A DNA stretch of 64,000 bases, taken from assembly GCA_031415055.1 (NCBI GenBank), contig JANOQZ010000024.1, positions 62,001 to 126,000 of the forward strand, written 5' to 3'. This DNA comes from JANMOK01 sp031415055 (lineage in GTDB: Bacteria > Pseudomonadota > Alphaproteobacteria > Rhodobacterales > Rhodobacteraceae). The translations under genes and the position numbers were made by a program. Positions 16,310 through 25,712 of the stretch are shown piece by piece (the first letter of the stretch is position 1; the number at the start of each line of letters is the position of its first letter). The notes beneath the pieces are model-generated. The model was not told the DNA's origin and did no database searches. It saw only the letters and a list, made by a program, of their open reading frames with translations.

Positions 16310-18982
16310 TTAGCGGATTGTTGCACTGGTCAACCAAACCTCCACCGCCCTCACCGCGTCCCCCGCCTTGCTCGCATCGCTGCCACCCGCCTGCGCCATA
16401 TCGGGCCGACCGCCGCCACCCTTGCCACCCATGGCTTCGGCGGCAACGCGCACCAGATCAACCGCAGAAACTCGGGCAGTCAAATCATCGGTTACTCCCG
16501 CTGCCACCGCCGCTTTTCCATCAGCATCGGCAATCAACAGCACGGCGCCTGAACCGATGCGTGCCTTCTGCTCATCCATCAATCCGCGCAAATCTTTGCC
16601 GGATACACCTTTCAAAACTTTAGAAACCAAAGCTATCCCATTGATAACATTAGGTTCATCTTCACCCACTTTTGCACCGCCCGACATCGCCAACTGTCGC
16701 CGCAAATCCGCAACCTCACTGTTCAAGGCCCGGTTTTCGCCCATCATCTTGGCAATACGTTCCGGCAAATCCACCGCGCTGGTCTTGATCGCGCCAGCAG
16801 CCGCCTGCAGCAAATCCAGTTGTTGCTCGACATAGGCCAACGCCCCAACCCCGGTCAGCGCCTCGATCCGTCGAACACCCGAAGAAACCGCGCTGTCCGC
16901 CAACAAGACGCACAGCCCGATCTCACCGGTGCGACCCACGTGGGTGCCGCCGCACAACTCCAACGAATAAGTCCGCTTATCGGCACCCTTGCCCGACCTT
17001 GCCAGTGCCCCCATCGACACCACCCGTACCTCGTCACCATATTTCTCGCCAAACAATGCCTGAGCGCCAATCGCGCGGGCATCATCGGGAGTCATAATGC
17101 GGGTTTGCACCGAAGAATTCTGTCGGATGAACGCATTGACCTCGCTTTGAATAGATTTGAATTCAGCTTCGGTCAGTCCCTTGTTGTGGCTGAAATCAAA
17201 CCGCAACCGATCCGGCGCATTCAAACTGCCGCGTTGCGCCACATGGTCACCCAACGTGCGCCGCAAAGCCTCGTTCAGTAAATGCGTCGCCGAATGGTTG
17301 GCGCGAATGGCGGTCCGACGCGCAGAATCCACCTTCAATTCCGCCGCCAAACCTACATCCAACGTCCCCTGCACCACTTCCGCCACATGCAAAATAACCC
17401 CGGCCTTTTTGCGCGTATCTGTAACTTTGGCCGTTCCCGAACCGGTCACAATCAGCCCGGTGTCGCCCACCTGGCCACCACTTTCGGCATAAAATGGCGT
17501 CTGGTTCAGCACGATATGCACCGTGTCGCCCTTGACCGCTCGCTCAACCAAAGCGCCATCCTTAACCAGCGCCAACACCTGCCCTTCGGCCACTTCGGTA
17601 TCATAGCCCAGAAACTCGCTGGTCCCGTGTTTCTCGGCCAACTCGAACCATATCCTGTCGTCCGCCGCCTCGCCCGTCCCCGCCCAAGCGGCACGCGCTT
17701 TGGCTTTCTGCGCCGCCATCGCAGTATCAAACCCGGCAACATCAACTTCACGCCCCTTCTCGCGCAAAGCATCCTGCGTCAAATCCAGCGGAAACCCAAA
17801 TGTGTCATACAGCTTAAACGCCGTCGCCCCCGGCAAATCGGAACCATCAGGCAATCCCGCCAATTCCCCATCCAGCAGCTTCAACCCGCGATCCAAGGTC
17901 GTCAAAAACCGCGTTTCCTCCGCCAACAGAGTCTCGGAAATCAACGTTTGGGCCCGGCCCAATTCGCCAAACGCCTGCCCCATTTCGGCAACCAAAGTCG
18001 GCACCAGCCGGTACATCACCGGCTCTTTCGCCCCCAGCAAATGCGCATGCCGCATCGCCCGCCGCATGATACGGCGCAAAACATACCCTCGCCCCTCATT
18101 GGAGGGCATCACCCCATCGGCAATCAGAAAACTGGTAGATCGGATATGATCCGCAATCACCCGATGGTGAAACTTGCCAACACCATCTGCATCACCGTCG
18201 GTGAAATTGGCCGAGGCTTCGACCAATGCCCGCAACGTATCGGTGGCGAACACGTCCTGCTTGCCCTGCAACACCGCGCCAAACCGCTCCAACCCCATGC
18301 CGGTATCGACCGATTGCTTGGGCAAAGGCTCGCGCCGCCCGTCGGCAAACTGTTCGAACTGCATGAATACATTGTTCCAGATCTCAACGAACCGGTCGCC
18401 ATCCTGCTCCGCCGACCCCGGCGGCCCGCCCGCCATGCTCGGCCCATGATCGTAAAATATTTCCGAACACGGCCCGCAAGGCCCGGTTGGCCCCATCATC
18501 CAGAAATTGTCATTGGTGGCGATGCGGATGATCCGATCATCCGGCAGACCGGCCACCTTCTTCCACACCGCCGCTGCTTCAACATCATCGTGATAAACCG
18601 TCACCGTCAAGCGTTTGGGATCAATGCCAAACCCTTTGGTCAACAACTCCCAAGCGAAGGGAATTGCCTGATCCTTGAAATAATCGCCGAACGAAAAATT
18701 GCCCAGCATCTCGAAAAACGTCAGATGCCGCGCGGTATAGCCCACATTGTCCAAATCATTGTGCTTGCCGCCGGCCCGCACGCATTTTTGCGAAGTGGTG
18801 GCGCGTTTATAGTCGCGAATTTCCACGCCGGTGAACACGTTCTTGAACTGCACCATGCCGGAATTTACGAACATCAGTGTCGGGTCGTTGCGCGGCACCA
18901 AATTGGAAGATTCCACCACCTGATGCCCATGATCGGCAAAATAGCCCAGAAAAGTGCTGCGGATGTCGTTCACGCTGGTCAT
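16310..18982 (-). CDS. alaS: Alanyl-tRNA synthetase
   Basis: 890-residue class II synthetase with all expected parts: the N-terminal aminoacylation core (MTSVNDIRSTFLGYFADHGH; MLGNFSFGDYFK), the tRNA-recognition helical domain, the editing domain with zinc-type motifs (NHSATHLL and CGGTHVGRTGEIG), and the C-terminal C-Ala/DHHA1 domain (GGKGGGGRPDMAQAGG). Length is standard. It precedes recA and cckA in the minus-strand series, an arrangement shared by relatives. A long antisense frame covers it but shows no family features. Confidence 0.97.
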   Translation of the reverse strand: MTSVNDIRSTFLGYFADHGHQVVESSNLVPRNDPTLMFVNSGMVQFKNVFTGVEIRDYKRATTSQKCVRAGGKHNDLDNVGYTARHLTFFEMLGNFSFGDYFKDQAIPFAWELLTKGFGIDPKRLTVTVYHDDVEAAAVWKKVAGLPDDRIIRIATNDNFWMMGPTGPCGPCSEIFYDHGPSMAGGPPGSAEQDGDRFVEIWNNVFMQFEQFADGRREPLPKQSVDTGMGLERFGAVLQGKQDVFATDTLRALVEASANFTDGDADGVGKFHHRVIADHIRSTSFLIADGVMPSNEGRGYVLRRIMRRAMRHAHLLGAKEPVMYRLVPTLVAEMGQAFGELGRAQTLISETLLAEETRFLTTLDRGLKLLDGELAGLPDGSDLPGATAFKLYDTFGFPLDLTQDALREKGREVDVAGFDTAMAAQKAKARAAWAGTGEAADDRIWFELAEKHGTSEFLGYDTEVAEGQVLALVKDGALVERAVKGDTVHIVLNQTPFYAESGGQVGDTGLIVTGSGTAKVTDTRKKAGVILHVAEVVQGTLDVGLAAELKVDSARRTAIRANHSATHLLNEALRRTLGDHVAQRGSLNAPDRLRFDFSHNKGLTEAEFKSIQSEVNAFIRQNSSVQTRIMTPDDARAIGAQALFGEKYGDEVRVVSMGALARSGKGADKRTYSLELCGGTHVGRTGEIGLCVLLADSAVSSGVRRIEALTGVGALAYVEQQLDLLQAAAGAIKTSAVDLPERIAKMMGENRALNSEVADLRRQLAMSGGAKVGEDEPNVINGIALVSKVLKGVSGKDLRGLMDEQKARIGSGAVLLIADADGKAAVAAGVTDDLTARVSAVDLVRVAAEAMGGKGGGGRPDMAQAGGSDASKAGDAVRAVEVWLTSATIR

Positions 18983-19072
18983 GTCGAATTCCCGGTCTCA
19001 TGCCGAAACGACAACTCGCGCGGCAAATCGTTCTGGCATTTAGCTTGCGGCCCCGCGCCTGTCCACTGGCGA

Positions 19073-19106
19073 CAAACGAAAACGACCGCCCGATCAAGGA
19101 CGGTCG
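19073..19106 (-). terminator. Rho-independent terminator downstream of recA
   Basis: On the minus strand CGACCGTCC and GGGCGGTCG pair (one G-T) around a six-base loop, followed by TTTTCGTTTG. It lies 20 bp after the recA stop and separates recA from alaS. Confidence 0.75.
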
Positions 19107-19126
19107 CCACCTTCAAACCAAAAAGT

Positions 19127-20197
19127 TCAATCCTCGATCACATCCGCCGTTTCGGTTTCAGGACTCGCCTGCAAGTCCAATCCATGCGCCGAACGCAGTT
19201 TTTCGGCAATCGCTTCCGCCACATCCGGGTTGTCGCGCAGGAACACTTTCGCATTCTCGCGCCCCTGCCCGATCCGCTCATCGCCAAACGAGAACCACGA
19301 ACCGGATTTTTCCACAATCCCGGCCTTGACACCCAAATCGACCAATTCGCCGGTGCGTGAAATGCCTTCGCCATACATGATGTCGAATTCCACCTGTTTG
19401 AACGGTGGCGCCACCTTGTTCTTCACCACCTTCACCCGCGTGGTGTTGCCGACCACTTCCTCGCGGTCCTTGATGGCGCCGATCCGGCGGATGTCCAGCC
19501 GCACCGAGGCGTAGAATTTCAGGGCATTGCCGCCCGAGGTCGTCTCCGGCGAGCCAAACATCACGCCAATTTTCATCCGGATCTGGTTGATGAAAATCAC
19601 CATGCAGTTCGACCGGCTGATCGCCGCAGTCAGCTTACGCATCGCCTGACTCATCAGCCGTGCCTGCGCCCCGACTTGCGCGTCGCCCATATCGCCTTCA
19701 AGTTCCGATTTCGGCGTCAACGCCGCCACCGAATCGACCACGACCACGGCAACCGCGCCGGATCGCACCAAAGTCTCGGTAATCTCCAGCGCCTGCTCGC
19801 CGGCATCGGGCTGTGAAATCAGCAGCTCGTCCAGATTGACACCCAGCTTTTTGGCATAAGACGGATCCAGCGCGTGCTCGGCATCGACAAAGGCGCAGAT
19901 GCCGCCGTTTTTCTGTTCTTCGGCAATCACATGCAGCGCCAAAGTGGTTTTGCCCGAACTCTCCGGCCCGTAAATTTCGATGATCCGGCCCTTGTGCAGC
20001 CCGCCGATCCCTAACGCAATATCCAACCCGATTGACCCGGTGGAAATCGCCTCGATCTCGATCGCTGCACCATCTTGGCCAAGCCGCATGATCGAGCCTT
20101 TGCCAAAGCTGCGCTCGATTTGTGACAAAGCCGATTCCAGCGCCTTCGCCTTGTCCATGCCGCGTCTTTCGTTCAGGTCCAGTATCGGGGATGCCAT
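19127..20197 (-). CDS. recA: Recombinase RecA
   Basis: ATP-dependent strand-exchange protein and SOS co-protease. The 356-residue form starts MASPILDLNERRGMDK at 20197, where AGAGG lies 7 bp upstream; a longer frame to 20236 would run toward the LexA box. Walker A (GPESSGKTT), Walker B (VVVVDSVAALTP) and the DNA-binding loops (MSQAMRKLTAAISRSN, FGSPETTSGGNALKF) are intact. SOS control is supported by the LexA box at 20247-20261. In gene-transfer-agent recipients RecA integrates the incoming DNA. Confidence 0.97.
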   Translation of the reverse strand: MASPILDLNERRGMDKAKALESALSQIERSFGKGSIMRLGQDGAAIEIEAISTGSIGLDIALGIGGLHKGRIIEIYGPESSGKTTLALHVIAEEQKNGGICAFVDAEHALDPSYAKKLGVNLDELLISQPDAGEQALEITETLVRSGAVAVVVVDSVAALTPKSELEGDMGDAQVGAQARLMSQAMRKLTAAISRSNCMVIFINQIRMKIGVMFGSPETTSGGNALKFYASVRLDIRRIGAIKDREEVVGNTTRVKVVKNKVAPPFKQVEFDIMYGEGISRTGELVDLGVKAGIVEKSGSWFSFGDERIGQGRENAKVFLRDNPDVAEAIAEKLRSAHGLDLQASPETETADVIED

Positions 20198-20246
20198 TGA
20201 TTTACCTCTTGTTTCACAATCGCCATTGGCTGGCAATCACTGCTCT

Positions 20247-20261
20247 GTTCTCTTCTTGTTC
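20247..20261 (-). promoter_or_regulatory. Alphaproteobacterial LexA (SOS) box, GAAC-N7-GAAC
   Basis: Reading the plus strand, GTTC (20247-20250), TCTTCTT, GTTC (20258-20261): an exact match to the direct-repeat LexA operator of alphaproteobacteria, 49 bp upstream of the chosen recA start. A TTGACC at 20274-20279 (minus strand) just upstream could be the -35 box, so LexA would block RNA polymerase. Confidence 0.85.
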
Positions 20262-20404
20262 TCATAGTCATGCGGTCAAAATAGGAACAATGCAAGCCAA
20301 ATTTTCACGGTCCAAGACTAGCGGCAATTTGGTTAGCAAGAGGTGAACAAAGCCGCACCAGCGTGAAATAATGTGGCAATGTTCGCTGGCGTCGGCCAAA
20401 GGCC

Positions 20405-22462
20405 CTACGCCAGCGCCAGTTGGTCCTTCACGACCTTGGTCAAATCGCTTAGCGAATAAGGCTTTGGCAAGAATACCGAATGTTCGAAATCACTCGAGCC
20501 GCCAGAAAATGCGTCCTCGGCATAGCCCGACACAAACACCACCTTGGCATCGGGCCGGTTCGCCCGCGCTTTGCGCACCCAACTTGGCCCGTCCAGTCCC
20601 GGCATGATCACGTCCGATATCAGCAGATCGACGTTCAAGGCGGCATCGCTCAAAATCTGCAAGGCTTCTTCGCCCGAACAGGCCTCAAACACCGTATACC
20701 CCCGCATCCGCAACGCGCGTGCCGTAAAGGACCTGACCGCAGTCTCGTCTTCGGCGAGCAGAATTTTGCCTTGCCCGCTCATATCATGCAGCGAAAGTTT
20801 CGGCGGCACATCGGCAACTAGTCTCAGCGGAGTTTCGCTGTCTGAGGCAGGCAGATAAATCGAGAAAACCGTGCCGCACCCAAGCGTTGAATCGACAAAA
20901 ATGAATCCGCCGGTTTGTTTGACAATGCCATAAGCGGTTGAAAGCCCCAGTCCGGTGCCTTCGCCAACCCGTTTTGTGGTGTAAAACGGCTCAAAAATCT
21001 TGCCGATTTCATCGTCGGAAATGCCGGTTCCGGTGTCAGAAACCCGGATCAGCACATACGGACCAGCCGGAATGTTGGCGCGGTTGCGCTGCGTGTCTTG
21101 ACTGACCAACAAGTTTTCGCAGGCAATACGGACCTCGCCACCCAACGGCATGGCGTCGCGCGCGTTGACGACCAAATTCATGATCACCTGTTCAAACTGG
21201 CGTTCGTCGACGCGCACCGGGCGCAAGTCGTCACATTTTTCGATCACCAAGCTGACCTTTTCGCTCAGCAATCGATTGAGCAGATGTGCCAATTCGCTCA
21301 AAGTATCGGTCAATTGAATGGTCTTGGGCTGTAACGTCTGCTTGCGCGAAAATGCCAGCAATTGCCGCACCAACGCCGCTGCACGCAGGGCGTTGGCCCG
21401 AATCTGCATCAGGTCGGAATGGTCGAAATCGCCGGTTTCGTGACGCAGCAACAGCAAATCACAATGTCCATTGATTGCAGTCAGTAAATTATTGAAATCA
21501 TGCGCAATTCCACCAGCCAATTGACCGACGGCCTGCATCTTCTGGCTTTGCACGAATTGCGCTTCCAGCGATTTCAATTCAGTTGCGTCGTTCATCGTGG
21601 CAATGATTTGCGGACCATCAATGCTGTCCACGCGCAAAAGATTGACCTGAAAAAATACATTCTGATCGCCCGAAATCCGCCGCGCCATTTCAGAACGCGC
21701 TTTAGCGGGTGCGGTAGCGGTTTCCACCAGTCTTTCGCGCATCGAGCGCCACAATCCATCCAGCAGATCGCAAATATCAACCTTCGGCTGCGCCGCATCG
21801 CCCAGCAAAGATTTGCCGGCCTTGTTGATAAAATCAATCCGCCCGTCCATGCCAAGGCGCAACAACGCCACCGGCAGGTCCTGGAAGGCTTTTTCGTCAA
21901 AGGAGGCCGAATTGACTGACGCAAAGGTCGGCAAGATTTCTGCGCTGACGCCAACGGATTTCAACCACAGCAGCCGATTGCTGCCAACCCGTTCGGCGCG
22001 AATGCTGCCAAAATCGCCTGCGATTTGCGCAGTCCCCGCCACTGCGGCCTGACGCAGAAACTGTCCGCAATTTCCGCCTGAACCGACAAAAAAGTCGCCG
22101 CAAATCGCCGCAACATTCACCCGGCGCGCCTTGATGAATTCTTGGTCAAACTTGGCGTTGCCAGTCAGAACTGCACCGTTAAAATCCGTCAGAAAATACG
22201 AATTCTGCGACCCGGCAAAAAGCCCAGCAAATTGCACGTTTCGCAATCGGCTCGGCACTTGCGCGACCAGTTGAACCGCCACAAACCCGGCCAGACCAAC
22301 CACAGTCGCGCGAAAAGCGTGCAGGATATTGGCGGATGTTATGCCCTGATAAATGACAAATGCCGCCAAAAGCAGCAAGCAAATAGCCCCGACCGCGGCC
22401 GCCTTTCCAACCGATTTACGCCCCGAAAAACTGCTCGGAAAATTCGGCGTAACAAAGACCAT
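20405..22462 (-). CDS. cckA: Hybrid sensor histidine kinase CckA
   Basis: Top of the CckA-ChpT-CtrA phosphorelay controlling cell cycle, motility and gene-transfer-agent output. The roughly 685 residues comprise two N-terminal membrane helices (about 22-45 and 54-70), PAS-like sensing regions, a HisKA domain with phosphoacceptor His321 in GGIAHDFNNLL, a HATPase domain (VNARDAMPLGG, DTGTGI, GEGTGLGLSTAYGI), and a C-terminal receiver with the aspartate in LLISDVIMPGLDG. I chose the ATG at 22462; a TTG at 22492 is an alternative. The N-terminal sensing region is poorly conserved and could be divergent. A degenerate CtrA-like site lies upstream. Confidence 0.93.
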   Translation of the reverse strand: MVFVTPNFPSSFSGRKSVGKAAAVGAICLLLLAAFVIYQGITSANILHAFRATVVGLAGFVAVQLVAQVPSRLRNVQFAGLFAGSQNSYFLTDFNGAVLTGNAKFDQEFIKARRVNVAAICGDFFVGSGGNCGQFLRQAAVAGTAQIAGDFGSIRAERVGSNRLLWLKSVGVSAEILPTFASVNSASFDEKAFQDLPVALLRLGMDGRIDFINKAGKSLLGDAAQPKVDICDLLDGLWRSMRERLVETATAPAKARSEMARRISGDQNVFFQVNLLRVDSIDGPQIIATMNDATELKSLEAQFVQSQKMQAVGQLAGGIAHDFNNLLTAINGHCDLLLLRHETGDFDHSDLMQIRANALRAAALVRQLLAFSRKQTLQPKTIQLTDTLSELAHLLNRLLSEKVSLVIEKCDDLRPVRVDERQFEQVIMNLVVNARDAMPLGGEVRIACENLLVSQDTQRNRANIPAGPYVLIRVSDTGTGISDDEIGKIFEPFYTTKRVGEGTGLGLSTAYGIVKQTGGFIFVDSTLGCGTVFSIYLPASDSETPLRLVADVPPKLSLHDMSGQGKILLAEDETAVRSFTARALRMRGYTVFEACSGEEALQILSDAALNVDLLISDVIMPGLDGPSWVRKARANRPDAKVVFVSGYAEDAFSGGSSDFEHSVFLPKPYSLSDLTKVVKDQLALA

Positions 22463-22515
22463 GCGGATTGGGTTCCAGATTGAGACAGACAAGCCCCCAA
22501 TCTACCCAAAAACAG

Positions 22516-22530
22516 TTAATGAATGGTAAA
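22516..22530 (-). promoter_or_regulatory. Possible degenerate CtrA half-site pair upstream of cckA
   Basis: TTAA (22516-22519), seven bases, TAAA (22527-22530): one mismatch from TTAA-N7-TTAA, located 54 bp upstream of the cckA ATG, in the gap after rsmB. Such near-matches arise by chance, so this is only a candidate. Confidence 0.3.
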
Positions 22531-22538
22531 CATCGAAC

Positions 22539-23732
22539 CTAGAGTCCCGGCAATTGCACGAACTCCGCCGCATAAAAACCGTCGCCCGCTTCTGGTGGCA
22601 AAAAGCGCACTTCTCGACCCATTGACCAACCAGCATTGCGCCGCAAAAACCCAGCGCTCTGGTCGCTGTTTTCGCATTTCAGCAACGAACAGGTTGCATA
22701 AACCAACCGACCACCCGTTGCCACCAAGGCCTGCGCCTTGTCCAAAATCTCGGCCTGAAGCAGCACCAGCAAATCCAAACCGCTGGCATCCATCCGCCAT
22801 TTCGCATCCGGATTGCGCCGCCAAGCGCCCGACCCCGAACAGGGCGCATCGACCAGCACCAAATCGCATTTCCCTGCCAACTTCGGCAAATCCCCAGTCG
22901 CGACCAAACTAACTTTCGCCCCAGCCCGCGCTGACCGGTCTGGCAAATCTTTCATCCGGCCAGCGTTAATGTCATGCGCCATCAACAGCCCTTGACCCCC
23001 CATTTCCGCCGCCAATGCCAGCGTTTTGCCCCCGCCACCGGCACAGTAATCCAACACCCGCATCCCAGGCTTCGCCCCGGCAAACAAGGCGACGGCTTGG
23101 CTAGAAACATCCTGCAACTCGACCAAACCCGACGTATAGGCCCGGCTTCCGGCAACCGCCCTTGGGTTCTCGACCACCCGCAAGGCATGCGGCGAAAGCG
23201 CATGCTCCTCAACCGCAATCCCTTCCTGCGCCAACATCACCTTGGCGCCCGCAACCGTGCCGCGCAAAGTGTTCACACGCAAATCCAGCGGCGCCCGCGC
23301 CTGCATGGCACGAAGAATCTTCAAGCGGTCCGCTCCCAAAGATCGGCCAATTTCATCTTGCAAAAAGTCGGGGTAATCATAGGAAATCGCTTCCGGCGCG
23401 GGCGGCAATTCGCACTCGACTTGTGCTTTTTCCGCGACCGACAATTGCTCCGGCGCGAACCCATCGCCGCTAAACAATTCGCCGGGATCAAGCCCTTCGG
23501 CCAATAACTGCGCAATGACCAATCCACGCCCGGTTTCTGCCCCACCTCGCCACGCGAAAGATCGTCGCTGCCGGATGCAATCAAACACTACATCGCGCAC
23601 CGCTGCCCGGTCTTTTGACCCGGCAAATCGACTGGCCCGTGACCAGCGCGTCAAAGCACGTTCAGCAGGTTCGCCGCGCAAAATTTCGTCCAACAATGAA
23701 ATGGCGGCCGCCAGCCGAGCACCGGGTGTCAT
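22539..23732 (-). CDS. rsmB: RsmB/NOP family 16S rRNA (cytosine-5) methyltransferase
   Basis: 397-residue protein with an N-terminal NusB-like RNA-binding region (to about 140) and a class I methyltransferase domain. S-adenosylmethionine motif I is LDYCAGGGGKTLALAAEMGG. The two catalytic cysteines are in DAPCSGSGAWRRNPD and VYATCSLLKCEN. RsmB-type enzymes methylate cytosine 967 of 16S rRNA; the exact base here is inferred. It is on the same strand as cckA and the MAPEG gene. Confidence 0.88.
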   Translation of the reverse strand: MTPGARLAAAISLLDEILRGEPAERALTRWSRASRFAGSKDRAAVRDVVFDCIRQRRSFAWRGGAETGRGLVIAQLLAEGLDPGELFSGDGFAPEQLSVAEKAQVECELPPAPEAISYDYPDFLQDEIGRSLGADRLKILRAMQARAPLDLRVNTLRGTVAGAKVMLAQEGIAVEEHALSPHALRVVENPRAVAGSRAYTSGLVELQDVSSQAVALFAGAKPGMRVLDYCAGGGGKTLALAAEMGGQGLLMAHDINAGRMKDLPDRSARAGAKVSLVATGDLPKLAGKCDLVLVDAPCSGSGAWRRNPDAKWRMDASGLDLLVLLQAEILDKAQALVATGGRLVYATCSLLKCENSDQSAGFLRRNAGWSMGREVRFLPPEAGDGFYAAEFVQLPGL

Positions 23733-23759
23733 CGCACTTTTCTGCCCTGAAATTTAGCC

Positions 23760-24182
23760 TCACACAAGCAGGGCCAAGCCCAGCGAGATCCAAGCCACAG
23801 CCATCGCACAACCGCCAAAGGCGAAAGCCAAAAATCGATAGGTCACCCGATTGCTGCCAATATGAATGAACGCATGCACATAGCGCGCGGCGACAAAAGC
23901 CACCGAAGCAATCGCCACCCCCCAATTGCTCGCGCCAGTGGCGGCAGCTAACGCGACGCAAGCATATAACATCACCGGCAATTCAAACTGGTTGACCAGA
24001 TTGTTCTGCGCCTTCTGCACGCCAATTTCATAGGCGTCATTGGACAAAGCAATATCGCGGATATGAACGCGCTTGCTGCGAATATCGGCCAATCGTCGAT
24101 TCAGCAGAACCATGTAAACAATCCCCACTAGCAATACTTGCGCAAACACCGCGGCAATCGATACGGTCAAATGCAGCGGCAT
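23760..24182 (-). CDS. MAPEG family membrane protein
   Basis: 140-residue protein with four membrane helices and the family segment NLVNQFELPVMLY (the NxxEnP-like glutathione-site region) between helices 1 and 2. MAPEG proteins are microsomal-type glutathione transferases and relatives; the bacterial members are mostly uncharacterised. Its start codon directly abuts the guaB stop, so translation is likely coupled. Confidence 0.8.
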   Translation of the reverse strand: MPLHLTVSIAAVFAQVLLVGIVYMVLLNRRLADIRSKRVHIRDIALSNDAYEIGVQKAQNNLVNQFELPVMLYACVALAAATGASNWGVAIASVAFVAARYVHAFIHIGSNRVTYRFLAFAFGGCAMAVAWISLGLALLV

Positions 24183-25640
24183 TCACGAACCAGCCCGATA
24201 ATTCGGGCTTTCCCGGGTGATCTGCACGTCATGCACATGGCTTTCGCGCAATCCCGCACCGGTTATCCGCACAAAGCTCGAATTTTTCCGCATCGCCTCA
24301 ATATCCGCAGCCCCAGTATACCCCATCGCCGCCCGGAGCCCGCCAACCAATTGGTGCAACACGACGTTGACCGCGCCCTTATAGGGCACCTGCCCTTCAA
24401 TCCCCTCGGGCACCAGCTTTTCGTTGGAAACCTCCATCTGGAAATATCGATCCGCCGACCCGCGCGCCATCGCCCCAACCGAACCCATGCCGCGATAAGC
24501 CTTAAACGTCCGGCCCTGATACAGGATCATCTCGCCCGGTGCCTCGTCGGTTCCCGCCAGCATCGAGCCGATCATCGCGCAATGCGCCCCACCGGCAATC
24601 GCCTTGGCGAAATCGCCGGAAAACTTGATGCCACCATCCGCAATCACCGGATGCCCGGTTTTCATTGCCTCACCCGCAGCATCCATAATCGCCGTCAGTT
24701 GCGGCACGCCTACGCCTGCAACAATCCGTGTCGTGCAAATCGACCCCGGGCCAATGCCGATTTTCACCGCATCGGCACCCGAGCCAAGCAACGCCCGCGT
24801 CCCTTCGGCAGTCGCCACATTGCCCGCCACGACCTGAACTGAATTGGACAGCTTTTTCACCCGTTCGACCGCCAATCCTACGCTTTGCGAATGGCCATGC
24901 GCCGTATCAATCACGATCAAATCAACCCCGGCATCAATCAACGCTTCCGATCGCGCAAAGCCTGCATCGCCAACAGTCGTAGCCGCCGCCACCCGCAAGC
25001 GCCCCAACTCATCCTTGCAAGCCTGCGGGTTCAAAACCGCCTGTTCCAAATCCTTCAACGTCAGCAGGCCGGTCAACTTACCATTGCCATCGGTCACCAA
25101 CAGCTTTTCAATTCGCCGCGCCTGCATCAGCGACCGCGCTTCTCCAAGATCAGCCGGCTCGTGCATGATCGCCAGATTGTTCGACGTCATCATCACCCGC
25201 ACCGGCGTCTTGTCATCGCTGGCAAAACGCATGTCGCGGTTGGTAACAATGCCAACCACCCGGCCCGACGCATCAACCACCGGAAATCCCGAAACATGAT
25301 ACCGCGCCTGCAAAGCCTTGGCATCGGCCAGGGTTTGGTCAGGCGTCAACGTCACCGGCGCATCTACCATGCCCGATTCAAACCTCTTGACCGACCGCAC
25401 CTGCCGTGACTGTTCTTCAACATCCAGATTGCGGTGGATTACCCCCAACCCACCCGCCTGCGCCATGGCAATCGCCATCTTTTCTTCGGTCACCGTATCC
25501 ATCGCTGACGACAGCAACGGAATGTTCATCCGGATGGTTTTCGTCACAAACGTGCGTGTATCGGCTTGGGCGGGAAGCACCGACGATGCGGCTGGAACCA
25601 GCAAGACATCGTCAAAGGTAAGCGCCTCACGAATCTGCAT
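24183..25640 (-). CDS. guaB: Inosine-5'-monophosphate dehydrogenase
   Basis: Oxidises IMP to XMP, the committed step of guanine nucleotide synthesis. 485 residues: a TIM barrel interrupted by two CBS domains (about 93-205; VVGIVTNRDMRFA, KLLVTDGNGKLTGLLT), the catalytic cysteine in GIGPGSICTTRIVAG, and the mobile flap region YRGMGSVGAM. Length is normal for the CBS-containing form, whose CBS pair senses purine nucleotides. Confidence 0.97.
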   Translation of the reverse strand: MQIREALTFDDVLLVPAASSVLPAQADTRTFVTKTIRMNIPLLSSAMDTVTEEKMAIAMAQAGGLGVIHRNLDVEEQSRQVRSVKRFESGMVDAPVTLTPDQTLADAKALQARYHVSGFPVVDASGRVVGIVTNRDMRFASDDKTPVRVMMTSNNLAIMHEPADLGEARSLMQARRIEKLLVTDGNGKLTGLLTLKDLEQAVLNPQACKDELGRLRVAAATTVGDAGFARSEALIDAGVDLIVIDTAHGHSQSVGLAVERVKKLSNSVQVVAGNVATAEGTRALLGSGADAVKIGIGPGSICTTRIVAGVGVPQLTAIMDAAGEAMKTGHPVIADGGIKFSGDFAKAIAGGAHCAMIGSMLAGTDEAPGEMILYQGRTFKAYRGMGSVGAMARGSADRYFQMEVSNEKLVPEGIEGQVPYKGAVNVVLHQLVGGLRAAMGYTGAADIEAMRKNSSFVRITGAGLRESHVHDVQITRESPNYRAGS

Positions 25641-25712
25641 CGGGGTTTCCCTTAAGATGTTGCGTGTTGGCGCGTCGCTATCTCACGGGCCGCGGCGAAT
25701 GGAAAGCCCCAA

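Noticed and set aside
17282..19360. Open frame of 692 codons on the plus strand across alaS and the recA 3' end
   Set aside because: It is wholly antisense to two genes with clear family motifs. Its translation is rich in Arg, Gln, His and Pro, as expected from the antisense of GC-biased codons, and shows no domain.
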